Notes under the pieces: model-generated
What the model was told of the DNA's origin: nothing
The model's input: only the letters and a program-made list of their open reading frames with translations
The model's database searches: none
DNA from: an uncultured Coriobacteriaceae bacterium
GTDB taxonomy: Bacteria; Actinomycetota; Coriobacteriia; Coriobacteriales; Atopobiaceae
Direction of reading: 5' to 3'
DNA length: 64,000 bases
NCBI GenBank assembly: GCA_902793465.1
Contig: CADBDT010000002.1
Coordinates: 39,855-103,854, forward strand
Shown here: positions 35,159-44,196 of the stretch, in pieces
How positions within the stretch are numbered: position 1 is the first letter of the stretch
Layout of the letters: every line of letters begins with the position of its first letter
Made by a program: the position numbers and the translations under genes

Positions 35159-37726
35159 TTAGTTTGCAACTATGTTGACCAGACGGCCCGGAACCACAAT
35201 TACCTTGCGCACCGTCTTGCCAGCAATAGCGGCAGCGACCGCCGCCTTGGCGGCCTCTTCCAGCTCCTCACGCGAGGCGTCGGCAGCAACGTCTATGCGA
35301 CCGCGCACCTTGCCCATTACCTGGACGGCAATCTGCACGGTGGACGCCTTTGCCGCCTCCTCGTCAAACGTGGGCCAAGGCTCGTCGTAGGCAGAGCCCT
35401 TAAGACCAAGCGCCTCGTGGTACAGTTCCTCTCCCCAGTGAGGAATTATGGGCGAGAGCATGGCCACCACGCTGCGCGCCACGCAGAAGCAGAGCGCCGG
35501 GTCGCGCTTTTGGGGCGCCACCTTGTTGAGGTAGGCATTCGCATCGTTAACGAGCTCCATTACGGCGCTAATCGCGGTGTTAAACTGGCTGCGATCGAAG
35601 TCGAAGGTGCAGCGTAGGCCAAGCTCGTGCATGCGGCGGTAGAGCTCCTTGCCGGCAGCGTCCAACTTTTGCACGTCGAGCTCTGTCGTGGCGTCTGCCT
35701 GGGCGCTTAGGCCCCATACCGTACGCCATGCGCGCTTAATAAAGCGATTGGCGCCCGCCACTACTTCCTCGTCCCAATTGAAGTCCTTCTCGGAAGGAGC
35801 AATAAACAGGATGGCAAGACGCATGGTGTCGGCACCGTAGGGTCCAATAACGCTGGACGGCGGGACCACGTTGCCCTTGGACTTGCTCATGGTGTCGCCG
35901 TTGGAGTCCTTTACCATTCCCTGGCACAGCAGGTTGGTAAACGGCTCGTCCACGTCTATCATACCAAGGTCGCGCATTACCTTTGTCCAGAAGCGCGAGT
36001 ACAGCAGGTGGAGGATGGCGTGCTCAATGCCGCCGATGTAGTTGTCCACCGGCATCCAGCGGTCAACCGACTCCTTGGAGAAGGGCAGCTCGTTGTTGTG
36101 GGGATCGCAATAGCGCAGGAAGTACCAGCTGGAGCACGTAAAGGTGTCCATTGTGTCCGTAATGCGCTTGGCGGGCTTGCCGCACATGGGGCACGTGGTC
36201 TCGTAGAACGGGGCGTATTCCGCAAGCGTCTCGCCCGCACCGAGGTCCAGGTCCTCCGGCAGCGTAACGGGAAGGTCCTCGTAGGGAACGGGAACGTCGC
36301 CACAGTCGTCGCAGTGGATCATGGGAATGGGGTTGCCCCAGTAGCGCTGGCGGCTAATGAGCCAGTCGCGCAGACGGAACTGCACCGTCTTGCGGCCAAA
36401 GCCCTTGTTGCCCAGGTAGTCGATAATGGCGTCGACGGCCTCGGAGTGCTTTCCGCCCTTCATGCCGGTAAAGGGACCGGATTGGATGAGGTAGCCCTCC
36501 GCGTCCATGGCGTGGTCCCAGTCCACGTTTGTTACAACCATGCCCTGCTCGTCCTTGAGCTGCTCGTACAGCGGGTCGTCCTTTTGGGCAATGATGGGCG
36601 GAATGGGCAGGTCGTACTTGCGGGCAAAGTCGAAGTCGCGCTGGTCGCCACTGGGTACGCCCATTACGGCACCCGTGCCGTAGTCAAGAAGGATGTAGTC
36701 GGCAACCCATATGGGCGCGGGAACGCCAGTGAGCGGGTTTATGACGTAGCGGCCTGTAAACACGCCGTGCTTCTCGCGCTCCGAGCCCTGACGGTCCACG
36801 CTCGAGACCTGCTCCACGGACTTCTTGAGCTCGAGGAAGTCCTTCTCGTAGGGGGTGCCCTCCACGAGCTCTGCCGCAAGCGGGCTTTCGGGCGGAAGCA
36901 GGAAGAAGGATACGCCATAGAGCGTGTCGGGACGGGTGGTAAACACGGTTATAAGACGGTCGGTTGGCGTGGTGCCATCCTCCGCGGCAAGGGTAAAGTC
37001 TATCTCGGCGCCCTCGGAACGACCGATCCAGTTGCGCTGCTGGGCCTTTACGTTTTCTGGCCATCCGTCGAGCTTGTCCAGGTCGTCCAAGAGCTCCTGC
37101 GCGTAGTCGGTAATGCGCAGGTACCACTGGCTGAGCTCACGCTTTTCCGGCACGGAGCCGCAGCGCCAGCACTTGCCGTCCACCACCTGCTCGTTTGCCA
37201 GAACGGTGTTGCAGCTCGGGCACCAGTTTACGGGCGAGGTGGCGCGGTATGCCAGGCCCTTCTCCCACATCTTAAGAAACGCCCACTGGCCCCACTTGTA
37301 GTACTCGGGGTCGCAGGTGCGCACCAGGCGGTCGTAGTCGTACGAGAAGCCCATGCGCTTCATGGTGCGCACGGCCTGGTCCATGTTGGCGTACGTCCAC
37401 TTTCCGGCCTGCGTGTTGTGCTTGATGGCGGCGTTCTCTGCGGGAAGCCCGAATGCGTCGAAGCCCATGGGATGGAGCACCTCGAAGCCACGCATGCGCG
37501 CCTGGCGAGCCATCGCGTCACCTATGGTGTAGTTGCGGGCATGGCCCATGTGAAGGTCGCCGGAGGGATACGGGAACATTTCGAGCACGTACTTCTTCGG
37601 GCGACCGGAGTCGTCGCGAGCCTTGAAGGTCTCCTCGCGGTCCCATACGCCCTGCCACTTGGTCTCTATGGACTCGGCGTCGTAAACGGGAATGCCGTCT
37701 CGCCGGGCCTCGGTGTTGTTTGCCAT
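35159..37726 (-). CDS. leuS: Leucyl-tRNA synthetase
   Basis: Charges tRNA-Leu. Class I signatures: [19 protein letters not shown] (HIGH, about residue 50) and MSKSKGNVV (KMSKS, about 610). A zinc-binding segment ([22 protein letters not shown], split as CPSC and CWRC, about 170) and an editing domain (about 230-430) are present, and a C-terminal tRNA-binding domain ends the protein. 855 residues. Only 92 bases separate it from the upstream glycosidase gene, too short for a T-box leader. Confidence 0.97.
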   Translation of the reverse strand: MANNTEARRDGIPVYDAESIETKWQGVWDREETFKARDDSGRPKKYVLEMFPYPSGDLHMGHARNYTIGDAMARQARMRGFEVLHPMGFDAFGLPAENAAIKHNTQAGKWTYANMDQAVRTMKRMGFSYDYDRLVRTCDPEYYKWGQWAFLKMWEKGLAYRATSPVNWCPSCNTVLANEQVVDGKCWRCGSVPEKRELSQWYLRITDYAQELLDDLDKLDGWPENVKAQQRNWIGRSEGAEIDFTLAAEDGTTPTDRLITVFTTRPDTLYGVSFFLLPPESPLAAELVEGTPYEKDFLELKKSVEQVSSVDRQGSEREKHGVFTGRYVINPLTGVPAPIWVADYILLDYGTGAVMGVPSGDQRDFDFARKYDLPIPPIIAQKDDPLYEQLKDEQGMVVTNVDWDHAMDAEGYLIQSGPFTGMKGGKHSEAVDAIIDYLGNKGFGRKTVQFRLRDWLISRQRYWGNPIPMIHCDDCGDVPVPYEDLPVTLPEDLDLGAGETLAEYAPFYETTCPMCGKPAKRITDTMDTFTCSSWYFLRYCDPHNNELPFSKESVDRWMPVDNYIGGIEHAILHLLYSRFWTKVMRDLGMIDVDEPFTNLLCQGMVKDSNGDTMSKSKGNVVPPSSVIGPYGADTMRLAILFIAPSEKDFNWDEEVVAGANRFIKRAWRTVWGLSAQADATTELDVQKLDAAGKELYRRMHELGLRCTFDFDRSQFNTAISAVMELVNDANAYLNKVAPQKRDPALCFCVARSVVAMLSPIIPHWGEELYHEALGLKGSAYDEPWPTFDEEAAKASTVQIAVQVMGKVRGRIDVAADASREELEEAAKAAVAAAIAGKTVRKVIVVPGRLVNIVAN

Positions 37727-37818
37727 AAGAATCTCCTTATATGCACTTTAAGAACAGCGCAAATATTATCACGTAACGAATCGCAGATTCAACACGTGTC
37801 TTTGCATGCGAAGCGCCA

Positions 37819-40068
37819 CTAAGAGCGGTTGTTGCTTCTAACGCGCCTCCACACAATGAACGCCGCGCCAATGGCCAGGACGAGCGCCACTCCCACAACA
37901 ACAGGAATAGAGATCTTACCCGCTTCGTGCTGCGTGGCCTCCCCCGCTCCCTCCTTTTGGCTGGAAGAGGCGGTACCAGCAGTACTGGCGCTACTGGCAG
38001 CATTGGTGCCACTTTGCTCCTGGCTCGCTGCCTGCCGTGCTTGGAAGGTAAGTCCGTAGCCGCGCTCGTACTTGGCGCGCGCGGTGGAGAACGATACCGT
38101 TCCGTCGCTGCTAACGTCTACGTCCGCAAGTGCCACGGGCAGCTTGCCTGTGGGCGCACTCTTGCCAAACAGCGTGCCGATGCCTGCAATAACGTTTGCG
38201 TTTATGGCGCCCATGTTCGTAGAGCCGTCCGCACGGGCGGTGGGGTCTTGGTCTATCCCCGACCCCATGTACGTAACCAGAATGGCGTCGGCCTCGCCAT
38301 AGCGCGCCGCATCGTAGGGAAGGCCGCACGACATGAGCACAAACTTCCCGCCCGACGCATGTGTTTGGGAAAGAGCTCGAGACACACATTTGTAGAGCGG
38401 GGACTGTTCCGCCAAGGGAAGCGGACTGCTGCAGGCGGTTAGTGCGACCACCGTCTGCGCCTCGCCCACCGCCTGTGCGAGCTCGTTGCCGTAGTGTTCC
38501 AACGGATTCCCGCTGTCGTCCAGCCCGGTGTAGTAGTCAATGGTTATGCGCACGGGCGATCCCTGGTTGCCATAGGTGTTTCCGCTCGCAAGGTTGCGAA
38601 TATGGGCGTCTTTGGGCACAAATCCGTTCTCTTGGAGTTGCTGCACTGCATACAGGATTGTGGAACAGTCGCCTTCGAGCCTTCCCAGCAAAACGACGTT
38701 TCCCGCCTGTTCCTGCAGGGGCAGCACATCTCCCTCGTTCTTAAGGAGCGTTACGGCCTCCTGTGCAATCTGTGCCTCCTTGGCGTGGTGCTCGTTAGAG
38801 CCCACCGTGGCAACGTCTTTTGTGGCTGTGGGCTCCTTAAGGAACCCGCGCGCCTGCTTTAGCTTAAGCAGGCGCGTAACGCTTTGGTCAATGCGCTCCT
38901 TGGATATTGCGCCTGCCTCCACCTTCTTTTGCAGCGCGGCTATGTACTCGTCGTAGAACGACGTCGACTCAGGGCCATTAAGGTCTGCTGGAACAAGCAG
39001 GAGGTCAACCCCGGCATTGATGGCCTTTTCGGCCACGTTGGCCCTATATTCCACCGAGCCCCTGTCGCCAGGAACGAGTCCCTCGTCTTCTATGGCACCC
39101 ATCTCCAGTGCGTCGGTTACCACCACGCCGTCGTAGCCCAGCTCGTTGCGGAGCACGTCGGTAATCACGCGCTTGGACATGGTTGCGGGATAGTGCCCTT
39201 TTGTTCCATTGGAAAACGTTACCTCTTCGGCTATCTTGGGCAGGGTAATGTGTGCGGTCATAACGAGGTCCGTTTTGCTCAGGCTCTTTGTAAAGGGCAC
39301 CAGCTCGGCCGTGCGCAGCTCGTCAAGTGTGCGGTTTACCACAACCTGTTGGGTATGGGAGTCGGTCTCGGACATGCCAAGTCCCGGGAAGTGCTTAATC
39401 GTGGCAGCGGTCCCCGACTTGTGGAGACCGTCGATGTAGCTCTCCCCCAGTTGTGCCACCTCGCTCGGAAGGTCCGAGAAGCACCGCGTTCCCAAGGAGG
39501 TGTCGTTGGGGTTCATAATGGCGTCGACCACCGGAGCAAAGTCTACGTTGATGCCAAGGGCACAGAGCTCCTCGCCTATAACCTCGCCCGTAAGCTCGGC
39601 GTTTTTTGCGGCGTTGGTACCCGTGGCGCCTATGGCCATGTTGCCCGTCATGCGCGTGCCGCCCGTAAGGCGTGTTACCACGCCGCCTTCCTCGTCTATG
39701 CCCACGGCATAGGGCACGTACGTGCCATTAGACGACGCCTGAGCGCTCTTGTTGTTTTGCTGCAAGGCGCCAACCAGCTTTGCAACCTGGGCATTGCTCT
39801 GTATGTTTTGCCCATTAAGAATTATGCCGCCGTACTGGTGACGTTGCAGCGCCTCCGCGAGCTTGGGAGCGGCATCGAGGTCCGTGACCCCCGCGCCGTC
39901 CCAGGTGCGTATGGATGGCATTATCATTTGCGAGAGCTTTTGGTCGAGCGACATGCCCGCAACGATGCTTGCCACATCGTCCGTCTGCGCACGGGCAACC
40001 GATAACCCCGGGCACAGAGATAAGGCAACAACGAAAGCCAGGAAAATGGTGTACAAGCGCTTTGCCAT
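37819..40068 (-). CDS. Membrane-anchored GH3 beta-N-acetylhexosaminidase (NagZ-like)
   Basis: Secreted family 3 glycosidase, probably acting on peptidoglycan sugars outside the cell. Signal peptide (LYTIFLAFVVALSLCPGLSVARA). GH3 N-terminal domain with DEEGGVVTRL (about 125), KHFPGLGMSETDSH (about 225, with the catalytic Asp-Ser-His of NagZ-type enzymes) and VVTDALEMGAI (nucleophile Asp, about 320). A GH3 C-terminal alpha/beta domain spans about 400-680. The C terminus has a Ser/Ala/Glu-rich linker, one membrane segment (IPVVVGVALVLAIGAAFIVW) and RRVRSNNRS, without a sortase motif. 749 residues; NagZ alone is about 350. Confidence 0.88.
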   Translation of the reverse strand: MAKRLYTIFLAFVVALSLCPGLSVARAQTDDVASIVAGMSLDQKLSQMIMPSIRTWDGAGVTDLDAAPKLAEALQRHQYGGIILNGQNIQSNAQVAKLVGALQQNNKSAQASSNGTYVPYAVGIDEEGGVVTRLTGGTRMTGNMAIGATGTNAAKNAELTGEVIGEELCALGINVDFAPVVDAIMNPNDTSLGTRCFSDLPSEVAQLGESYIDGLHKSGTAATIKHFPGLGMSETDSHTQQVVVNRTLDELRTAELVPFTKSLSKTDLVMTAHITLPKIAEEVTFSNGTKGHYPATMSKRVITDVLRNELGYDGVVVTDALEMGAIEDEGLVPGDRGSVEYRANVAEKAINAGVDLLLVPADLNGPESTSFYDEYIAALQKKVEAGAISKERIDQSVTRLLKLKQARGFLKEPTATKDVATVGSNEHHAKEAQIAQEAVTLLKNEGDVLPLQEQAGNVVLLGRLEGDCSTILYAVQQLQENGFVPKDAHIRNLASGNTYGNQGSPVRITIDYYTGLDDSGNPLEHYGNELAQAVGEAQTVVALTACSSPLPLAEQSPLYKCVSRALSQTHASGGKFVLMSCGLPYDAARYGEADAILVTYMGSGIDQDPTARADGSTNMGAINANVIAGIGTLFGKSAPTGKLPVALADVDVSSDGTVSFSTARAKYERGYGLTFQARQAASQEQSGTNAASSASTAGTASSSQKEGAGEATQHEAGKISIPVVVGVALVLAIGAAFIVWRRVRSNNRS

Positions 40069-40188
40069 AGCGCCTCCTTCAAAATTTGTTATGCGGGACC
40101 ATGTGCCCGTTAACCCATTCTAGCGGAAGCAAAAGACACTTTTTGTTGGACGGTAACGCCGATGCTATACTGCAAATTCTAGGGAAGC

Positions 40189-40335
40189 GATGATTAATTG
40201 CTTGCGGGTGCATCGGGTTTCAGGAGGCGGCTGGAAACATGCAGGAATCCGCAGGAATACTGGACGTATTTCAAGGATTGCTGCATGCCCCCAGGCGTCT
40301 TCTGGGACACGATGCGCCGCAATGAATTAATCACC
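40189..40335. repeat. 147-bp imperfect hairpin (element H)
   Basis: The halves mirror each other about 40262 with scattered mismatches: TGATTAATT near 40191 with AATTAATCA near 40324, CATGCAG near 40238 with CTGCATG near 40280, and AATCC with GGATT nearer the apex. The pattern of mismatches resembles a structured RNA or a miniature element. It lies in the 430-base gap between the GH3 gene and the ABC importer, next to family B copy 4. Confidence 0.75.
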
Positions 40336-40336
40336 G

Positions 40337-40460
40337 TTTCCCCAAGGACTCCCCATCGGGCACATCGCGAGCAGGGCTTTCGTCGGAGTCCGGCCCATCC
40401 GCGATGTAACCGTAGGGGAATATCCCCAATGTGCACAGCGCTAATTTAATGGCGGGGGAG
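40337..40460. repeat. Repeat family B (copy 4, partly decayed left arm)
   Basis: The core (about 40368-40404) is nearly identical to that of copy 1. The right arm reads GGGGAATATCCCCAATGTGC, as in the other copies. The left arm (CCCCAAGGACTCCCC) has lost part of its pairing. It lies between element H and the 3' end of the ABC importer gene. Confidence 0.8.
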
Positions 40461-40499
40461 CATCCCCTCAGTCGCACTCCCACACCGTCACGAGTTTGC

Positions 40500-43283
40500 T
40501 TACTCCGCAAGGTGCCCCTTAATCGTCGAGACTCCGTCTGTGCAGGTCCAGGACAAGTCGGGACAGGCACGACGGACCAACGCAAGAACGAACTCGTCGG
40601 CGTCGGCCAGCGGGTCCCTGCTACCTTGCGGATAGGTTATCTCAACCGCAATGCTCCCGCCGCCAGTGTCGTCGTACTCAAACGACAGGTGCAGCTCGTC
40701 GCTGGGACCAATTTGCGGAAGGATGGTTTGCATGCACAGGTCCTCCGCAATCGTAAGCATCCTGTTTATGGGCCTGCCCGATATCATATGGCGATGGCCA
40801 AAGCGCTCGATGTCCATGACTATGTGCGCCCCGTCGATGCCAAACCGGCACATGGTGGTCTCAAACACCTGCAGGTGGTTTATGAATCGGCGGGTCTTGT
40901 CCCTCTGCGGATTGCCAAAGACCTCACTGGGACTCCCCTCTTCGTAAATTACTCCTTCGTCCATAAAGAACACGCGGTTGGACACGTCTTTGGCAAAGCG
41001 CATCTCGTGTGTTACCACGAGCATGGTCATGCCGTCCCTGGCAAGGTTGCGGATTACCGTAAGCACCTCGCCCACCATGGTTGGGTCGAGCGCGGAGGTG
41101 GGCTCGTCAAACAGGAGGATCTTGGGATCCATTGCAACGGCCCTCACGATTGCGGCCCTTTGCTGCTGGCCGCCAGAGAGCTGTTCGGGCAGGCTCAGGG
41201 CCTTGTCCGCCAATCCAACCATTTGCAGTAGCTCCATGCTTCTGGTGCAGGCCGCCGCGGAATCGCGCTTAAGGAGCTCGGTCTGGGCGAGCATGAGGTT
41301 CTCCACAATCGTAAGGTGCGCAAACAGGTTGAACGACTGGAAGACCATGCCAATGTTCTCGCGCAACTTGTTGTAGTCATACCCCTCCGCAAGCGTGTCC
41401 TGCCCCTCGAACAGAATTGCCCCGCCGTCGGGCTCCTCCAAATGGTTAATGAGGTTTAGGAACGTGCTCTTTCCCGTTCCCGAGGGCCCAATTACAGAAA
41501 CCACGTCTCCCTCACGGACCTTGCAGCAAACGTCCTTGAGCGGCACCACGTTGCCATAGCTCTTTTTTAGATGATCGACCTCAAGCAGCGTTTGGCCGCC
41601 CCTTTGCCCGTCGGTGCCTCTCGCCGCCTCGCTAAGGCTGGTGTTGTTGGACTCAAACGACTCGACGATTTGGACAATCTGGGGTTTTATGCGCCTTCTT
41701 GCTGGATCGATTCGCCTTTCCACCATGCGCAGCAGCGCTACGAGCCCCGCGCAGAGAACAAAGTAAACGGCTGAGGTAAGCAGCAGCGGGAAGAATGCCT
41801 CGTAGGTCCTGGAGCGAATGATATCGGAGGCCTTTGTGAGGTCGATTACGGAAATATAACCCGCAATGGCGGTCATCTTAACCGTGGCAATAAACTGTCC
41901 GCTATAGGTGGGCAGCATGTGGACTATGGCCTGGGGAAGCACGACCTTGCCAAAAGCCCTTGTCTTCGAAAAGCCGAGCGCCGCCGCAGCCTTGGACTGC
42001 CCTTCTGGAGCCGCGTTGATTCCCGACCGAAAGATTTCCGCGCAGTAGGCGCTGAACTCCACAGAAAACGTTATGGCGCAAATCCAAAAGGCCTCCAGGC
42101 CGCTGTCGCGAAACACGAGGTAGTTAAGGACAAGCAGCAAGACGACCACGGGCAGCGCGCGAAAGATTCGTATGTATAGGCTCGCAAATGCGCTCACAAG
42201 CGGCCGCTTTCGCGTGCGCAAAAAGCAAATGAGCATACCAAGCAGCGTGCCCAAAATGCCCGCGATAAGCGACAGGGCAATTGTTACGCCAAGTCCAGAG
42301 AGTAGAATCTGGTAGCGGTTCTCGTTAATAAACGTACGCTTGAAGCTCGCCGCCAGGTCTTTCCAGAACTGCTCCGCCTTTGGCACCTCCACAAGGACGG
42401 GGTCTCGCTTAACCGCAAGATAGTAGTCGTCCTTCATCAGCGGGTTGGTTACGTTGATGGTCTGGAGCCGTTCCTCCGACGCCGTAACCGAGTCGGCAAC
42501 AACGTCATAGGTGCCAGACGCCAGTCCGGTCATCTCTGCGGACTTGGCAACGGTCTCGTACTCGGGCGTATATCCGCGCGACGCGCAAAACTGGTTGATT
42601 ATCTCTATAAAGAGTCCCGTGAGGGTCTTTCCCTCGTAGAACGTCATTGGCGTCCACAGGCCGTTTGAAGCAATTCGCAGTGGTCCCTTTTCGCCCGAAT
42701 AGGTATAGTTGCCCATGGCACCGCTCTTGCGGTCTTTGTCCTCCCACTTTGTTTTGAGCTTGTCGTATTCTCCGCTGCTCTTGAGCTCGGCCAAAAACTG
42801 GTTGAGCTCGTCGCACAACGCCTTGCCTCGGTCGGACTTCTGCACACCAAAACCAAAGTCAACGGTTGCAAAGGGCTGCTCTATGAGCGCCAGGTCTGGA
42901 TGGGATTCGGCAAGCGGCTTTTGCTCGTCAATAAAGCTTATTACGGCATCCACCTCGCCAGATGCAAGACCGTTATAGCAGTCGGACAAGGAGTTGTAGT
43001 GGCGAATCTCCCCCTGCGGAAAACGCTTTGTGATTTCCGTTTCCCATTCCTTGTTAGTTATGCATCCAAAGCGCGTGCCAGATGCCTCCAGATCCTTGAG
43101 CGTCTTGGTGGTTGTGGGACAGCCGTCCTCGTTTAGGCCCTGCGTGGGGTCGGGAACGGTTGTCGTTCCAATTAGCTGCGGAATAAGGATAATAACAACG
43201 ATTGCGATGGCAATAAGGATTTCGTAGAAGGCAAGAGGCCTCTGTTTGGCTGTTTGCTTTGTCTTGCGATTGTCCGCGCGCAC
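40500..43283 (-). CDS. Single-polypeptide amino-acid ABC importer: permuted binding domain, permease, ATPase and extra C-terminal domain
   Basis: 927 residues that join all parts of a polar amino-acid importer. A membrane anchor (about 20-40) exports the binding domain. Residues about 60-190 match the second half of a family 3 binding protein (LKDLEASGTRFGC...NGLASGEVDAVISF...FGFGVQKSD...LNQFLAELKSSGEYDKLKTKWE). Residues about 202-295 match the first half (PLRIASNGLWTPMTFYEG...YDVVADSVTASEERLQTINVTNPL). The halves are thus in reverse of the usual order. The permease (about 325-545) has AAAALGFSKTRAFGKVVLPQA. The ATPase (about 575-805) has GPSGTGKST, LSGGQQQRA and LLFDEPTSALD. The last 120 residues look like a degenerate GHKL ATPase fold (INRMLTIAEDLC). 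Start GTG 43283. Confidence 0.9.
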   Translation of the reverse strand: MRADNRKTKQTAKQRPLAFYEILIAIAIVVIILIPQLIGTTTVPDPTQGLNEDGCPTTTKTLKDLEASGTRFGCITNKEWETEITKRFPQGEIRHYNSLSDCYNGLASGEVDAVISFIDEQKPLAESHPDLALIEQPFATVDFGFGVQKSDRGKALCDELNQFLAELKSSGEYDKLKTKWEDKDRKSGAMGNYTYSGEKGPLRIASNGLWTPMTFYEGKTLTGLFIEIINQFCASRGYTPEYETVAKSAEMTGLASGTYDVVADSVTASEERLQTINVTNPLMKDDYYLAVKRDPVLVEVPKAEQFWKDLAASFKRTFINENRYQILLSGLGVTIALSLIAGILGTLLGMLICFLRTRKRPLVSAFASLYIRIFRALPVVVLLLVLNYLVFRDSGLEAFWICAITFSVEFSAYCAEIFRSGINAAPEGQSKAAAALGFSKTRAFGKVVLPQAIVHMLPTYSGQFIATVKMTAIAGYISVIDLTKASDIIRSRTYEAFFPLLLTSAVYFVLCAGLVALLRMVERRIDPARRRIKPQIVQIVESFESNNTSLSEAARGTDGQRGGQTLLEVDHLKKSYGNVVPLKDVCCKVREGDVVSVIGPSGTGKSTFLNLINHLEEPDGGAILFEGQDTLAEGYDYNKLRENIGMVFQSFNLFAHLTIVENLMLAQTELLKRDSAAACTRSMELLQMVGLADKALSLPEQLSGGQQQRAAIVRAVAMDPKILLFDEPTSALDPTMVGEVLTVIRNLARDGMTMLVVTHEMRFAKDVSNRVFFMDEGVIYEEGSPSEVFGNPQRDKTRRFINHLQVFETTMCRFGIDGAHIVMDIERFGHRHMISGRPINRMLTIAEDLCMQTILPQIGPSDELHLSFEYDDTGGGSIAVEITYPQGSRDPLADADEFVLALVRRACPDLSWTCTDGVSTIKGHLAE

Positions 43284-43346
43284 GACCTGGCCTCGCTTTC
43301 TGCGATATGTAACACGTGGATTTTAGTTTAGCGCAGAACAGACGAC

Positions 43347-43361
43347 GGGTGCCAGGCACCC
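43347..43361. repeat. Short palindrome GGGTGCCAGGCACCC
   Basis: A 15-base palindrome 7 bases downstream of the DUF1294 gene stop. The same motif is a frequent short repeat in bacterial genomes. Only one copy was seen in this window. Confidence 0.5.
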
Positions 43362-43367
43362 TTGCGG

Positions 43368-43997
43368 CTAGACGATTCCAGACGCGTGTGCGTACAGCAG
43401 CAGCGCAAGGTCTAAAACAAGGAAGAGCGGCATGCCCCAAACGAAGTACCACTTCCTGGTCTTGTGGCGCACGAGGCCCATGGCCAGCAATCCGCCTGGC
43501 GATCCGCCCATAAGGCCGAGACCGAGCAGGAACGCTTCTGGAATGCGCCTGCCGTAGTCGTTCCCGCTTGCCGCAACGTGCTTGTCCCAGGCAAAGGCCG
43601 CGAAGGTGGCGACGTTTATTGCGGCAAGATAGATGCCAACGACCTTGAGCCTTTCGAGGTCCCATCCCGATACGATCCTGTCCATGCTCACGTCCAGCGC
43701 AACGAGGCCAAGACGAGCCGCGACCACCATCCCCCACGCAATAAGGCAGACGATGGCGAGAAACCACCACGCCACGTTGCCCTTGTTCATGCGGCGCCCG
43801 CCTGCAAGCCCGGTTAGCACGAACAGGGCGAGCAGCATTCCGAGCGCACCTCCCGCAATCGGGAATATGCCCATGATCAGATTGTGCGCGGTCGAGTCCT
43901 CATGCTCGGGCCTCCGCCTGCAAATGATGAGGTCGATGGCGCCGGCGACCAAGGCCAGTAGGTTGACCGAAATCAAATACGTGATGAACGGATCCAA
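43368..43997 (-). CDS. DUF1294-family membrane protein with internal duplication
   Basis: 209-residue membrane protein. The C-terminal half is a clear DUF1294 domain: YLAAINVATFAAFAWDKH, RRIPEAFLLGLGLMGGSPGG, then RHKTRKWYF. The N-terminal half has the same pattern of segments (YLISVNLLALVAGAIDL, then NLIMGIFPIAGGALGMLLAL) but lacks the basic and RHKT motifs, so it appears to be a degenerate second copy. DUF1294 proteins normally have one unit of about 90-120 residues. Function unknown. Nothing is seen in the 198 bases between it and the AAA ATPase gene except short GC-rich repeats. Confidence 0.8.
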   Translation of the reverse strand: MDPFITYLISVNLLALVAGAIDLIICRRRPEHEDSTAHNLIMGIFPIAGGALGMLLALFVLTGLAGGRRMNKGNVAWWFLAIVCLIAWGMVVAARLGLVALDVSMDRIVSGWDLERLKVVGIYLAAINVATFAAFAWDKHVAASGNDYGRRIPEAFLLGLGLMGGSPGGLLAMGLVRHKTRKWYFVWGMPLFLVLDLALLLYAHASGIV

Positions 43998-44196
43998 TTT
44001 TGCCTCTCTGTACGTTGGGTTTGCGCGGGCAATGGCTACTAAGTATAGGTGACAGGGCGTCAGGTGGTGGGTCTACGAAGCGAGGCCGTGCATCCTGCAT
44101 CGCGCTAAATGTGCGTTCTGCACCGTGCGAAATGCGCATGGAGCTAAAGGCAGCTCCGCCGCGCACCATCCACACCATGTGGGCAAGCACCTGAAT

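Noticed and set aside
37727-37818. T-box leader ahead of leuS
   Set aside because: Only 92 bases lie between the upstream gene and leuS, and no T-box sequence or terminator is present.
36008-37822. 604-codon plus-strand open frame opposite leuS
   Set aside because: Antisense shadow of leuS; composition Val/His/Gly-rich as expected from third-position bias, no domain.
40189-40460. Insertion sequence
   Set aside because: No transposase frame or target duplication; only hairpins are visible.
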